Shown piece after piece: positions 20,983 through 31,666 of a DNA stretch of 64,000 nt. The notes under the pieces were generated by a model that saw only the letters and a list, made by a program, of their open reading frames with translations, made no database searches and was not told where the DNA came from. Both the position numbers and the translations under genes were made by a program. Numbering within the stretch: the stretch's first letter is position 1; each line of letters opens with the position of its first letter. Source of the DNA: Undaria pinnatifida (lineage: Eukaryota > Sar > Phaeophyceae > Laminariales > Alariaceae); assembly GCA_012845835.1 (NCBI GenBank), contig JABAKD010000006.1, positions 1,658,116-1,722,115 on the forward strand, written 5' to 3'.

Positions 20983-21470
20983 TTAGTCTGGTGCAAACGG
21001 TGGGAATGATTCTCCACCTGGGTGTCCGCGCCTCCCACACCCAGCGTCCTCCGCCGCAACCAGCCTCCACGTGCCGACCCCAACCCGGCCCCACACATCA
21101 ACGGGCTCAGCAGCCGGCGTTCCCACGGAGCACGACAGAAACTGCTCGTTATTTAGTTTCACAAATAAATCTTCGAGCCATTCCTCCTCCCCCGTCGCAT
21201 ACTGCTCCTGCTGCCCCTGCGGCGGCTGCTGTGCAGTGCTCTCGCTCCCAGTGTCAAGCATTGAGAATGCGAGATGTGAGGGGGTGGTGCCGCCGGAGGC
21301 TGCAGCTGCTCCTGCTGCTTCAATGGCAGCTGCAAGAGCTCCTTCTGCTCTTCCCCCCTCGTCTCTAATTCCACCTCATCTCGGCAAGCCACAACAACCT
21401 CCGTCTTGAACTGCTGCTGCTGCTGCTGCGGCTGCTGCTGTGCAGTGCTCTCGCTCCCAGTCTCTTATTA
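20983..21470 (-). CDS. Possible Gln-rich exon(s), function unknown
   Basis: On the minus strand a CAG/CTG-rich region encodes Gln-rich stretches, and a 31-bp phrase 'actgggagcgagagcactgcacagcagc' occurs twice about 200 bp apart (ends near 21466 and 21268), indicating a local duplication. One frame (20983-21261) has a less biased segment (EEEWLEDLFVKLNNEQFL). Frames change between the two copies, so an intron or a frameshift would be needed. No family is recognised. It may be a real low-complexity protein or only a trinucleotide expansion. Confidence 0.25.
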
Positions 21471-21503
21471 TCGTGTTTGTTGGCTTATCCGTTGAGCTGA
21501 CAA

Positions 21504-21560
21504 TAGTGGGGTAGTGGAGTCACCGGTATGAAGATGAGTAAAAGACGTACTCCGGAGTAT
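21504..21560. repeat. Partial copy of repeat E
   Basis: 'gtggggtagtggagtcaccggtatgaaga' and the following 'gagtaaaagacgta' match 17718-17760. The rest of the repeat is absent. Confidence 0.8.
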
Positions 21561-21617
21561 AAAACAACGACTCCTGTCTTTGTTTATTACTAAGTAAGGG
21601 GTGGCATTTTTATGTTG

Positions 21618-21665
21618 GGGTGACAACGTATTAATTCAGAACCGTGGGTTCGAGGCTCACCGACT
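21618..21665 (+). repeat. tRNA-like (SINE head?) sequence with B-box-like arm
   Basis: 'gtgggttcgaggctcac' can form a T-arm-like hairpin with a near-consensus Pol III B box (GGTTCGA). A diverged paralogue with the same upstream 'gtgacagcgtatcaattt' sequence is at 22311-22352. No full cloverleaf was found, so this is a SINE or tRNA remnant, not a tRNA gene. Confidence 0.35.
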
Positions 21666-22123
21666 CAAGTTTTTTTGCAGGGTGGGACTTTTTCATGTAA
21701 AATGTTGTGGTGGCAGTATATTTTATTTTTGTTTAATTATTTTATTTTATCCTTTTTTTTTCTTTTCTTTCTTTTATGTTTTTTAAAGTTGAACTTTTAC
21801 ATGATATCTAATAGATCACTACTACTGTCTCCATACTCCCGTTGTATACCAAAACCCGCCACTATAATAGTGAAAAAATATATAAAATAAATAATAGTAA
21901 TAATATAAAACCACCGCCAGGTGGAGAAAACTCACTTACGCACTTTACCACTAGTACCAACAACCCTGACCAAGCCATCCATCCGTAAAGCATCCACCAT
22001 ACATATGGTTGAGCAATATAGTGGAAACTACATAAATATATTTATAAAATAGATACTTCGAAGTATTATGTCAGATTACTTCAAAATTCCCCACCTAAAG
22101 TAAAAACACTAACACCAATCATA

Positions 22124-22290
22124 TAATTGTAGTGGAGAAAAACATTTGTATGTAATATTAAAGGACCCCTCCCATTAAAAAATTTACCCACATATTAGCA
22201 TAGTACAAGTACCGGCATGCAGCTTCAAAATATGAGTACGAATGACTCGAAATTCGTCAAACTCACATTTCACGTTCTGAAAATATTTTC
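22124..22290. repeat. Dispersed repeat G, copy 1
   Basis: Matches 23003-23160: 'aggacccctccca.taaaaa', 'cacccatat', 'gcagctt.caaa.atgagt' and 'gaaattcgtc.aactcac'. The last part also resembles the Family B end. Confidence 0.7.
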
Positions 22291-22337
22291 TAATTGAGTG
22301 TTAGAGTGACAGCGTATCAATTTGGAACGGTGGGTTT

Positions 22338-22372
22338 GTGTCTCATTTTTTTTTTTTTTTGGGGGGGGGGGA
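22338..22372. repeat. Homopolymer junction T16/G10
   Basis: A long T run is followed directly by a G run. Likely prone to length change and to assembly error. Confidence 0.9.
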
Positions 22373-22589
22373 TAGCTGACTTTGATTCTCGAATGATGTA
22401 ACATATAAGATAACTAACAATATTCTGTATTTGTACTCTTCCCGATACTAAAGCCGGGGGGAGAGAGAAAAAAAAAACGCCTACCATACATGTATATATA
22501 TATGATAGAGCAGTATAATATAGTGGAAACTACAGTAAAAATTTTTAAAAAATATGTGATGTTTGATCTAAGTGCAAATAAATTTTTAA

Positions 22590-22990
22590 CCTTCAGATCT
22601 GCTCAAAATTCCACACTGTTGAGGTATTAGTGGGGTATTAGTCGGTTTGACCACTCGCAAAAGGTTGATCAATAGCATACCCAAACTAAGCGTTATAACA
22701 CTTTCCCCCCCTGAAACGGCGGGATAGCAGGTCGGCCGGATATACGGGCGGATCTTCCAATATCCAAGCCGTTTCATTTCATGGGGATACCAGGGAAAGT
22801 ATTTTTCCAGTTCAACATGGGGAAAATCTGAAGAGGATTTTTTTGCGGATGGTGGGGATCGAACCCACGACCCAAAACCCATGGTCCTGCCGACGACGCC
22901 ATTTGTTGAAGTATTAGTGTGGTATCAGTCCGTTTGACTACTTGCAAAAGGTTAACCAATAGCTTACCCAAACTAAGCCTTTTAACAAAT
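22590..22990 (-). mobile_element. SINE-like element with tRNA-derived head, flanked by an 85-bp repeat
   Basis: On the minus strand 22844-22903 carries an A-box-like TGGCGTCGTCGG, a short D-arm (GTC...GAC) and a T-arm GTGGG-TTCGATC-CCCAC with a perfect B box GGTTCGATCC. The anticodon arm is too short and the acceptor stem does not pair, as in SINE heads. The segments 22614-22700 and 22908-22995 are an 85-bp direct repeat ('gtattagt..ggtat.agtc.gtttgac') on either side. This layout could be a SINE body repeated at both ends or a target duplication. Confidence 0.5.
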
Positions 22991-23002
22991 ACCAACACTT
23001 TC

Positions 23003-23160
23003 CATTACATACAGTGGACAAAAAATAGGACCCCTCCCAATAAAAACTCACCCATATAGTGTATTGCAAGGACCAACAACGCAGCTTACAAAGATGAGTT
23101 TTGACCTGAAATTCGTCGAACTCACGGCTGACGTCCTTGAAATATTGTTTATAAAATAGG
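23003..23160. repeat. Dispersed repeat G, copy 2
   Basis: See copy 1 at 22124-22290; the order of blocks is the same. Confidence 0.7.
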
Positions 23161-23162
23161 TA

Positions 23163-23372
23163 CTCCGTATTGAGTTGCTCCTAGCCAAGGAAGGTACATC
23201 GTGGAGAGAAGAAGACTCACTCGGTAGAAGAAGCACAACGAGGAGTGGCGGCGAAATTCCAAAAATTATTCCACAATCCCGATATACCGCTACGATGTAG
23301 CACCCCACCACTGGAAACCCCTGCTATAATAATACTCAACCGTCATCATATCCATATCATATCCAAGCATAC
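23163..23372. repeat. Dispersed repeat E, copy 2
   Basis: Close match to 17770-17972, lacking the first 60 bp. It begins directly after a repeat G copy. Confidence 0.85.
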
Positions 23373-24046
23373 AATCAACACCCTGTTTTTCCCGAGTTAT
23401 CTGCCAGGTTGCGGCGCAGCTACGACGCGCATCCTGAAAATTGAAAGTTGCGTGAGGTCGTTCGCCATGAAGGGCATACAGGTTTTCAAACCCAGCGAGA
23501 ATCAGTGACGCACCCGGTAAGTAGTATGTTGTACTACTGCCTCGTGAAAAAATACTGGAAACCCTTGATCGCTGCTCTTCTGCGAATTTTGTGAGTTCGG
23601 GTCGTGGGTCTCCGTGTGTGTTCCATCCTCCTGGATACCTAGATTCTCGATGGTTGCCTCATCGCCTTAGCTCACTCGGCACGCTCTCTCGCATTTGCTA
23701 TTGTTGACACTCAATTCCAATCGGTTGCCCTTCTCCCTCGTCCAAAAAATCAAAATGCTCCTTGCAGCTTGCGGTGCCGATCTGAAGACAAAAAAATCTC
23801 GTTCAGGGAGAGTTTAAGCAGAATATGTTGGTAATACTGGGTGCTACACACGCACCTAAACCAAATCATCTGAAGAATACTTCGAATCCAACTCATTCTT
23901 ATGCACGAAGGTCCAAACGTCAACGTCGCTTTGAGAGATAGACCTAGCCAACACTTTCCACACGTCTTCTACGTGCCCATCCCGAGGCCTGCGACATCCG
24001 CTTTTTTTTTTGTTTTCGCCGACAAGGCTTGGCATTGGTCCAATAT
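23373..24046. other. Intergenic stretch
   Basis: No recognisable gene. Small frames only. Confidence 0.3.
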
Positions 24047-24354
24047 GGCCAATTCTTATACAATCGGACTTCGTCAGTCCACACGATCCTTTTCGATTCG
24101 ACTTTCGTTCGGCTGGATTTTTCTGTGCCATCTGCTAATCGTCTGTCGAGTCCAGTTTTTAGAGCGTTAAACTTCTTTCTGGAGTCGATAGGAGTGAGGG
24201 AGTACTGCTGTATGTAATGTGGCAGTCGAAACTTCGTTGGAAATTACGTGCTTCGTGCGTTCTCCACGAGCAACGCGGGCTTCGCGCGTGGCGAACCCTC
24301 GTCCAAGCGGGTTGGTGGCGTTAGACTGGGCCACCTGCACTATCTGCATTTTAG

Positions 24355-24688
24355 GTGGAAGTTCATGAAAGCTTTCATTGAAGCTTTCGTCGCTTCTTCT
24401 TCCATGGAAGTTTTCATGGAAGCTGTTGAAGCCTCCATGGAGCTTCCACGGAAGTCGCTTCCACAGAATTTCCACGAAAGTATTCACGGACGTTTTCGTG
24501 GAGGTAAGCTGCTTTCACGGAAGCTGTCACGGAAGCTTTCACGGAAGCTTTCGTGGAAGTATATTTTCTTGCACGGAAGCTTTCACGAAAGCTCTGACGG
24601 GAGCTTTCACGGAAGCTTTTACAGACGCTTTTATTTTTGTGCAAAAAAAAATATTCTTCCACGGAAGATTTCACGGAACCTCTCGAGC
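24355..24688. repeat. 12-bp satellite GGAAGCTTTCAC, part 1
   Basis: Degenerate 12-bp units of the form GGAAGCTTTC(AC/GT), each centred on the palindrome AAGCTT; consecutive units are clear at 24517-24630. Frames stay open through it because 12 is divisible by three; these are not genes. Confidence 0.9.
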
Positions 24689-24921
24689 CATCCCAGGGTA
24701 GGGTTGCAGCAGAAAGTTCCTGAGGTCCTGACATGAGAAATTCAATATCTCACCAGAAAAATGACTTCAAAGGCGTTCTTCGTTCGCACAACCCGACCAA
24801 GCTTCTATGTCTTAGTCCAAAAATATCATGTACTCGTGAAATTACTTCATTGACCGGCAGTTCTCAATCACCCAGGCACGTTTTGGCCCAATCATACAAC
24901 TGCAACCCCTACCGTGGGATG
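24689..24921. mobile_element. MITE, Family C, inserted in the satellite
   Basis: Begins CATCCCAGGGTAGGGTTGCAGC and ends with the complement of the Family C terminus. The interior is the reverse of 8284-8527 and closest to 57474-57720. Satellite units continue directly on both sides, so it inserted after the satellite had formed. Confidence 0.88.
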
Positions 24922-25085
24922 ATTCTCTCACGGAAGCTTTCATGGAAGCAAATTTGCTTCCACAGAAGCTTGCACGGAAGCTTTCGCGGGAGTAAACTTG
25001 CTTTCACGGAAGCTTTCACGGAATCTCTCACGGAAGCTTTCGTGGAAGAATATTTGCTTTCACCGAAGATTTCACGCACTTTTCC
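24922..25085. repeat. 12-bp satellite, part 2
   Basis: Continuation of the GGAAGCTTTCAC units after the MITE, fading into A/T-rich sequence near 25085. Confidence 0.85.
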
Positions 25086-25252
25086 GTGGATTTATATAAT
25101 AAATTAGAGAAAATATATATTATAATTTTCTTCCAGGAAAACTTTTAAAAACAAATCCCATGGAAGCTTCTATGAAATAAAATTGCTTATTATACGAAAG
25201 ACTCTGTGAAATCGTCCGGCATTTTCTTGAATATGTATATATATAGTCTATA

Positions 25253-25278
25253 CCCTAATCTTAACCTAACCCTAACCC
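25253..25278. repeat. Short telomere-like (CCCTAA-type) stretch
   Basis: 'ccctaatcttaacctaaccctaaccc' holds three to four diverged telomere-type units inside the satellite-bearing element. It may be an interstitial trace of end repair or chance. Confidence 0.4.
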
Positions 25279-25439
25279 AATGAAGCACAACAACCATCGT
25301 ACATGTACGGTGAAACCCCCTTCGTCTAGTCGTACGCAGCGTGCGTCAACCATGTGGTCGACATATGGTAAACTCTACTGGAGTCACAGCAGTTAACAAT
25401 ACAAATAAATATATCGGTGAGACGTAGAGTCCGCTGAGA

Positions 25440-25968
25440 GTCCGTGGAGGCTGCGGAAGCTTACATGGAATTAAAGCGTGAAATTGCGCTGATGGACCTT
25501 CTAACTTTTTGTGGAAGCTCATTCTGAAGCTTTCACGAAAATATCTCGTGAAAGCTTCATTGGAAACCGCTGAGCTTCCGACTTTCCACGGAAGCTGTCG
25601 CTTGCTTCCATGAAACTAAAACCTAAATGTCCCTGCAAATGCTTTCGTGCAAGTTTCCGTGAAAGCTTTCGTGGAAGCTTCTGTGGAAGCATTCGTGGAA
25701 TCTTCTGTGGAACCTTTCGTGGAAGCTCGCGTGGAAGCTCCCGTGGAAGCTTTCGTGGAAGCTTCAGAGGAGTGGCTTTGGCGGCACCTTCCACTACTTC
25801 CATGAAAGCTTTCGTGGAAGCTTTCGTGGAAGCTACTTCCATGAAAGCAAGCTTCCAAGATTTTCATTTGATGGAAGCTTCCAAATTTTCCATGGAAGCT
25901 TTCATGGAAGCTATGGAAGCTTCCACGGAAGCAGTGGAAGCCTCCACGGAAGCTTTAATGAATGTCCG
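25440..25968. repeat. 12-bp satellite, part 3
   Basis: Units GTGGAAGCTTTC and variants, densest at 25655-25775, followed by 'catggaagctt' variants to 25960. Open frames on both strands are repeat products. Confidence 0.9.
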
Positions 25969-26775
25969 CGAAAGACACTATTAATAGCAGGGCAGGAGAT
26001 CGATTGAACTCAGCCGAAAGCCGCCATAGCTACCTTTGCATCGTTGCACTCAGCGGGGAGCTGCCAAAGCTACCGAAGGCGTGTATCCGTTTTTGGAAAA
26101 TACGGCTTCGATACCGCGCGCTGCTGTTATCGTGCGATACACACTGCGGGCGAGCGGAGCTAGGAGTGCACCACGCGGACTCCCTGTGAGAAGCTCAAGC
26201 GTACATATGCCTATCTCCCCTTTTCTACCCTTCAATTCAGAGGGGTGCAAACTCCGTCTCGAAATCCCGAACCTCTTACTGCATCCTTGTAAATATCGAA
26301 TGCCAGATCGGTGGGCGGTATGGGCCGTGGTTCGCCAGAAACCCGCCTCTCTCTGTTCGCCCCTCCCTCTTCCGCCTGGACGTTTTATTACCCTGCCGCA
26401 TGCTAAGCACAACTAAAGCAAACGCTCTCGTCGTGCAGTTGCCGATTGGTCGACAAGTAAGTGAGGACTGTACTATTAACAGTAATATATGGTTCACGCC
26501 CATTTTCATGCACAATCCAACAGTTTTGTCACCTCACACAATTTGTTCATGCGCACCCCCCAGTTGATAAATCATCCAGTGGAAAATTTCACGACTTGGG
26601 TTTAGCGCAAAACGTGAAAATTGCAAACACAAAAAACAATCACTGCTGCGGGCAGAAACCTGATCACAAACAAACGGGCTTGGTCTCTACTGGAATGTGT
26701 TGCATTTCCCCCCTTCTCTGTGCACCACGTGCAGTCCAGACACCAACATGAACATTGTTTCGTTTCGTTTTTCAG

Positions 26776-27107
26776 GTCTGGGAAGCTTTAAAACGATGCC
26801 TTCTGCTACACAACGCACGTTCTATAATAACTCGAGGGACGAGTGGGAAATTGCCGTGACTGGAGATTGTCAGGTTGTGTTCATGTTTACCGAAGTGGAG
26901 GGTTTTAACATGGATCTAGAGGTGTATGATGCGAACCGTCAACGTATAAAGCCCGATGATTGGGTGATATTGGAGTTCTACGCCTCCGCCGCCGAGGACC
27001 ACATACCGCCGGAGAGACGTAAGGATGTGGTAGAAATTCAAGGGTGCGCCACAAACGTATTGTATGTGTTGGTATTGCAGTGGCCACTAGAAATATGGAC
27101 GTGGTAA
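26776..27107 (+). CDS. Candidate 3'-terminal exon, unknown protein
   Basis: The pyrimidine-rich 'tttcgtttcgtttttcag' just before 26777 is a good splice acceptor, and the frame then runs open for about 110 codons to a TAA at 27105. The peptide has ordinary globular composition (GDCQVVFMFTEVEG, MDLEVYDANRQR, HIPPERRKDVVEIQGC, NVLYVLVLQW) unlike the repeat-derived frames nearby. The alternation of hydrophobic residues suggests a beta-rich domain, but no family is recognised. An upstream exon was not identified. Confidence 0.4.
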
Positions 27108-27564
27108 AACACGTAGTTTCGTGGGAATGTATTTGTTGTCACACGTGTTTTGCCCCGTATCTATTGTAGCGCTTGTAGGCTGGAGGAGGGGTATTTTATC
27201 ATGCCGGTAACACGGCGTACGGTTGATAATGCAGACTGATGGGAAGTTATTTGTGACATCTCGGGAGGAGATAGGGTGCACGCCCGGACTACCTCTAATC
27301 ATCTGCCATCGAAATGGTGCCATAAATATTTACGGTGCTTTGCAGCTATGTGTCATCGCATTGTGCTTGATCGGGCCCATCTCGCGCAGAAGGCGATATT
27401 TTGACGCATGCTACGTGGTCAGCATCTTATAATGCTTCTGACGGTGGTCATACGAGAAGCCACATACCTCATACAAAAAACTGATTTCATGTTTAAAAAA
27501 AAGAAGTGCAACCACATTTCTTACTTTTTTGTGTCTATTCTTTCACTATGTCCAAGTTCAGTTT
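27108..27564. other. Intergenic stretch
   Basis: No supported feature. Confidence 0.3.
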
Positions 27565-27720
27565 TTATCCTTGTCCCTCCCTAGTTGTAACTCAGATTTT
27601 GGGTCAACATTCAGGTTCTTTTTCCCTCACCCCACTACGGTATGTGGTGTAATTGTTGCCTCGAGAGGAGGCCAGTCTTTTCGTCTCTCATCGACACTTA
27701 TAATAGTGCCTACCCACGCT
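27565..27720. repeat. Dispersed repeat H, copy 2 (diverged)
   Basis: Shares 'gtaactcaga', 'gggtca', 'ccccactacggtatgtg' and a following TCGTCTC-type segment with the copies at 13641 and 55035. Confidence 0.45.
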
Positions 27721-27788
27721 GGTAAGCGCGGTAGTTATTTCTCAAGTATATCTACCTTTTTCGTAAATTAACTCAACCTTCCGACGCA

Positions 27789-27863
27789 CGTAATATTCAA
27801 ATCCCGAAGGAACTGCACTACTAAGTAGCAGCATTCGTGCGTGACCGCTATACCATCCTGGTG
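27789..27863 (-). repeat. tRNA-like sequence, degenerate
   Basis: The minus strand has a strong A-box-like GGTATAGCGGTCACGC, an anticodon-arm-like segment with loop CTTAGTA, and a poor T-arm (CGGGATTTGAATATTACG) lacking a good B box. It could be a tRNA pseudogene or SINE head. A functional tRNA is unlikely because two stems have mismatches. Confidence 0.35.
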
Positions 27864-28140
27864 ATAGTGGTCAATGGTCTTGTCTTGGTTTGCAACCAAA
27901 TACTTTCTGAAGCACAAATACTCGTAATCAACGAAGTTGGTTAGCTTAGGTGTTGGTTGCCTCAGTTGGGAATCTCCTCGGCAAAAAGTTGAATCACCAG
28001 AAAGGGCTACCTCAATATTTTCACGAGTCTATTCAGTCTTTCAGGGAACGATAGGCCCTCTTCATGAGGCATGAGCCTCCTGATCCCCCGCCTCACACGA
28101 CACCCACCACCGCCCCCGTCTCCTCCCTCTCCCTCTATGT

Positions 28141-28453
28141 ACGATTCAGGTATATACGTAGTGACGAGGGCTATCACACCATCAAAGGAGCGGGAACGAT
28201 CCAACTCCGGAAACGACATGGTGGTGCAATACAAACGTTCGAGTTCGGCGTAACAACGACATCCTCGGATGTCCCCAGACAGCTTCCAGATGCGGCGGAG
28301 GTGCTATTCGCCAGAAATCAGGTCCTCCTGGCCCCTAATGAGCTCCAATCGTATAGTATCCATCTCAATTCGAACCCTTATGGCAGATCAGTTCTCGGCA
28401 ACGTCACGTTGGCGGATACTCGCCCTATATCTGACGATGACAACACGTTCTGA
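28141..28453 (+). CDS. Candidate exon, unknown protein
   Basis: A C/T-rich run ending in 'tacgattcag' at 28141-28149 could be a splice acceptor. The frame then stays open to a TGA at 28451. The peptide (GYHTIKGAGTIQLRKRHGG, TFEFGVTTTSSDV, EVLFARNQVLLAPNELQSY, ADTRPISDDD) is not repeat-like until the Asp-rich end, where a TCTGATGATGAC microsatellite starts. It lies 1 kb downstream of the 26776 exon on the same strand but no splice link is shown. No family is recognised. Confidence 0.3.
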
Positions 28454-28520
28454 CGATGACTCTGCATCTGATGATGATGTTAACCCTGCATCTAGGTTCT
28501 GATGATGACCCTGCACCTGA
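28426..28520. repeat. TCTGATGATGAC-type short repeat
   Basis: About five imperfect units of 'tctgacgatgac(aacacgt/tctgcat)' and 'tctgatgatga'. It overlaps the stop of the preceding candidate exon, so length change here would alter its C terminus. Confidence 0.7.
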
Positions 28521-30052
28521 CGGCACGCCTCCTCCCTGTTGTTCCGTGTTCGACGATAAAGGGGCACCACGTTCTTATTCCGAAATTTATCTCATTTTCG
28601 AATGGTAAGACATGTGCTTCTTAACCTAAAACCTGAGTTGGAGAACACAACTAAAAGGGCTACCGGATGAACAATCCCATGGCCAAGGTGAATGGTCTAT
28701 TTCCTACGGTTTCGGGTTCAAGAGGCTCGCCATTCAGAAAATATTTTCGCCAAAAAAAGGTATACCTTTATCGTAGAACGCATCTTGTTTATTTACATAC
28801 ATAGCCCCCCGGGGACACGACGTATGTCGTGAGTCACCAGCTGTGCACCTGGTGGGAGATGGGCTATGGACATTTGGTTGCATAGTGTGCAATCTTTATT
28901 GTTTTTGTTTCATCCGATGGGCTAATACGTGCTCGAGGATGTCACGAAGGAAGGCTTAATTTGATGAGTGTGAGAAAGTTGCAGTGCTTAGTAGTTGCGT
29001 TTGAACCACGCCCTTGCTTTTGTTTAACCTATGGGACTACCTGTTGCTGTTCACGCTGAGGACCGTGATGAGAGCGGCTTCCTCCGTCTCGTATAAACAA
29101 AGTTGTTGCGAAGATTGGATTTGTTTTCCTTTTTGTCAGTATCATTTTGCCGATTACGTAACAGACGATATGCAGGTTAGTCGATCCGAGTACATGTGTA
29201 ACTCCCGGTCGGTACGGAGCACAGAATGACCTCCAACAAGTAATACTGTATTTTATTCAACACATATGACTGGGATGAAGCGGACGATATGAGTGGGTAG
29301 TTGTTTGTCCTGGTATTAATCCTTAATGGTCGGATGCTTTTGAAGTATACATTTTCACTTTTGATCGGGATCCAATTCAGCAGGGCACAAAATTTTCTTG
29401 CGTACCGCGCGCCTGGTGATTCGCGTATGATGGTCTAGCTTCTCATATTGGGTCATTGCCATGAATCCGAATCTACCCAAAGAGAAATTTTTAGTTTTGA
29501 AATTGTTCACTCGTGGAAACGCGCCAAGCGCGTAAATGCACGAATCGACCTTGGTCGACAAGGGGGGAAAAATTCTGAATTACTCGCGCTGGGTAAAGGA
29601 AGGCGCGTACCGGAGTAGCGAAGAGGGAAGGACGCCCGCTTTGTGCCCATCCACGGATTTGATTTACTTTTGGGAGGGAGGCGGACATATAAAATACGAG
29701 GGAAATGGATGGGATGGATGACAACTCATTGAATATTTATACATGCGCATGAGAGAGCAAATGACATATTTTAATGCTTACACTGTGCCACACCACAGTC
29801 TAAGGAGGTTGCTGACAGTACTCAAAGTACAGCTAAGCATGTATCAAAGTTGATAGAGGGGGCGAATACAAATGTTTAGGTCGCATATTCGAGTTGACAG
29901 TACAACGGGTATTGGAACTATTCACCCAAAAAGCGATTTTTTTCCCTTCTCGGTATCGCCCGTGGCTGCGCTTGTGTAGTACCAGTACTAGGGTACAAAG
30001 TATCGTACCTGTCATCATACACCTGGTACCTGGTGAAGTATTGCGACCGACC
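28521..30052. other. Intergenic stretch
   Basis: No recognisable gene or repeat apart from a tRNA-like 'cgggttcaagaggctcg' phrase at 28708-28725 similar to that at 21648. Confidence 0.3.
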
Positions 30053-30320
30053 AAGGCTACACTATTGTAGTATCATACCCCCGTTTTCACGGGTGAGCTT
30101 GAGCCACTCTCGCACGAGAGTGACTCTGTACCTCACGGGTGAAAACAGTTTAGGCAGTTGTGTTGGAGCAGCTTAGATTACCTTTGCATTACAGATTGAT
30201 GTCGTCAATGTAAAACATGAAGAAAACGTAAGATCGCACAATAACAAAGGGTTTACTCGTGCGAGTGACCCCTAGCCACTGAAATTCAAGGCCCAAAATA
30301 GGACCCCCCTACCGTAGCCT
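30053..30320. mobile_element. MITE, Family A (left end damaged)
   Basis: The right end CCCCCCTACCGTAGCCT is intact; the left end keeps AAGGCTAC and then diverges. The interior matches 31667-31926: 'gagtgactctgtacctcacggg.gaaaa', 'gcagcttagat.acc.ttgcatt', 'aaaacat.aagaaaac', and the TTACTCGNGCGAGTGACC palindrome near the right end. Confidence 0.85.
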
Positions 30321-30509
30321 GGGCCAATCCCAATTTTCTCTGCCGAATTAAGACTGTTTGTCCACTAGTGATAGGTTATACATGCCCCTCACTCCTGCAC
30401 CACCTAAATGAAAAGCGTGTTGACGGTGAAGCGTAAGGAAAGCGTCCATGGCGAAGGCGCCTGCGTCGAAAACGGCAAGCATGTTGTAGTACGTAGCCAC
30501 ACCCGCGGG

Positions 30510-31570
30510 AGAGGTTTGTGTCGCTGAGAAATAAGTCCCTAAACGTCGCCCACCTAGCGCGGCCTTCATCCCGTGCAGTTCTTGTGGAGTGCTTGTGATA
30601 GTTTGGCAGACGTATCAGTACCGAGTCACACCATGACGCCATGACGCCGTAGATTTTATTCTACGGGTTGGGTGGTCGGCCGGTAAACGTGGCTCTTTGT
30701 CATCTTCGAGGTGGAGGAAGGTCGATGTTGGAGGTCGTCGCCCGGAACATGATTTATGTTTAGCATTTTCATGTTGCATGTGGAGATTGAGGAAGATACA
30801 GCTCTATCGTATGACCCGCCCTGTTGCATAGCAAGCGGGTTGTTGGTTGTTGTACGCTGCATACCTCGCGGGCCGATTCGTGTGGGTTGTTGGTGTCTTC
30901 GAGAGAGCGAGGAATGTCGGAGAATTCCAGCCAAACATTGTTGTTTTCTGCCATATTATCTCGGTATTGCATGTGAGGGTTGAGAAATATGGCTCCATCG
31001 TACACTTCCGTGCCCGGTTTTCCAGAGTAGGGGAGATGTCGATTGTGGTTCGCAGCATGGATGGTAGGTGGATATCTGTGAGTAGTTGGTATCTTCGAGA
31101 TACGGACAGATACATTTTACGGGCGCCCATTTGCGACATGTTTTACTTACACACGGAGTATAATTTGTTCGTAAACTCGTGAGAGTTGCGCTATATCCAT
31201 AAAATGTCCATTGTGGCAAAGATGCTTGCTACGATAAAGGCTAGGGCGGGGTTTTCTGAGGGCCTTTTCTTGGGGTCTCTACGCCTCACACAAAGATTGC
31301 GATTATGGAGGATACAGGAAAGAGGGAACTCGATTAATAATACCATGGTTAACGTAACATTTACGCCAAAACTTGGCACATGGACGATTTATGGGGTAAT
31401 TTAGTAGGCCAAGATGCCCCGTGGTCAGATACATGTTGGATGAAAAATGCATTACCTGCCGAGTGCCACGTGCACAGAACAGGGGGGCTGTTGGTTGTGC
31501 TTGGCAGCGTGGACGGCGGGTGAGTACATGGTATGCTGGTATCTTCGGGATACAACGGGCTGTAGTTCCT
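30510..31570. repeat. Degenerate tandem repeat, period about 195 bp
   Basis: The phrase 'ggt(g/a)tcttcgaga' recurs at 30891 and 31087 with a weaker form at 30696 and one at 31538, so the spacing is 195-196 bp over three units. Around it, 'ttgcatgtg.g..ttgag.aa.ta' and 'gttgttggttgt.gtacgctgcat' style pieces repeat in order (30765-30905, 30968-31100, 31428-31550). Open frames on both strands are therefore repeat-linked. A minus-strand frame at 30348-30569 has a more protein-like composition but no recognised family. Confidence 0.65.
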
Positions 31571-31666
31571 AGGTTGTTACCCAATCATAGGCTTTGCCTT
31601 CCTTTTATAGCTCTTGTTGGGGTTGAGTGTTTTTGTTATGTCCGGAAGTATGCAAGGCTACAGACC

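Larger units (their letters stand above)
24047..26200. mobile_element. Second Harbinger-like copy, split by a satellite
   Basis: 24047-24325 aligns with 14319-14575 (GGCCAATTCTTATACA end, 'gtgagggagtactgctgta', 'cgagcaacg', 'aaccctcgtcc'). 25985-26195 aligns with 14580-14775 ('cagccgaaagccgcc', 'gatactgcgcgctgctg' type stretch, 'gcgagcggagctaggagtgc.ccacgc'). Between them lies about 1.66 kb of AAGCTT satellite and one Family C MITE. The right terminal repeat is missing, so this copy is truncated. Confidence 0.75.

Noticed and set aside
25253-25278. Chromosome end
   Set aside because: Only three to four diverged telomere-type units, with unique sequence on both sides.
24248-25984. Frames with Phe-His-Gly-Ser or Glu-Ala-Ser repeats
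   Set aside because: 12-bp satellite translated in three frames.
30348-30642. Two overlapping minus-strand frames of 73 and 88 codons
   Set aside because: One has protein-like composition, but there is no family resemblance or splice signal and both abut a repeat array.
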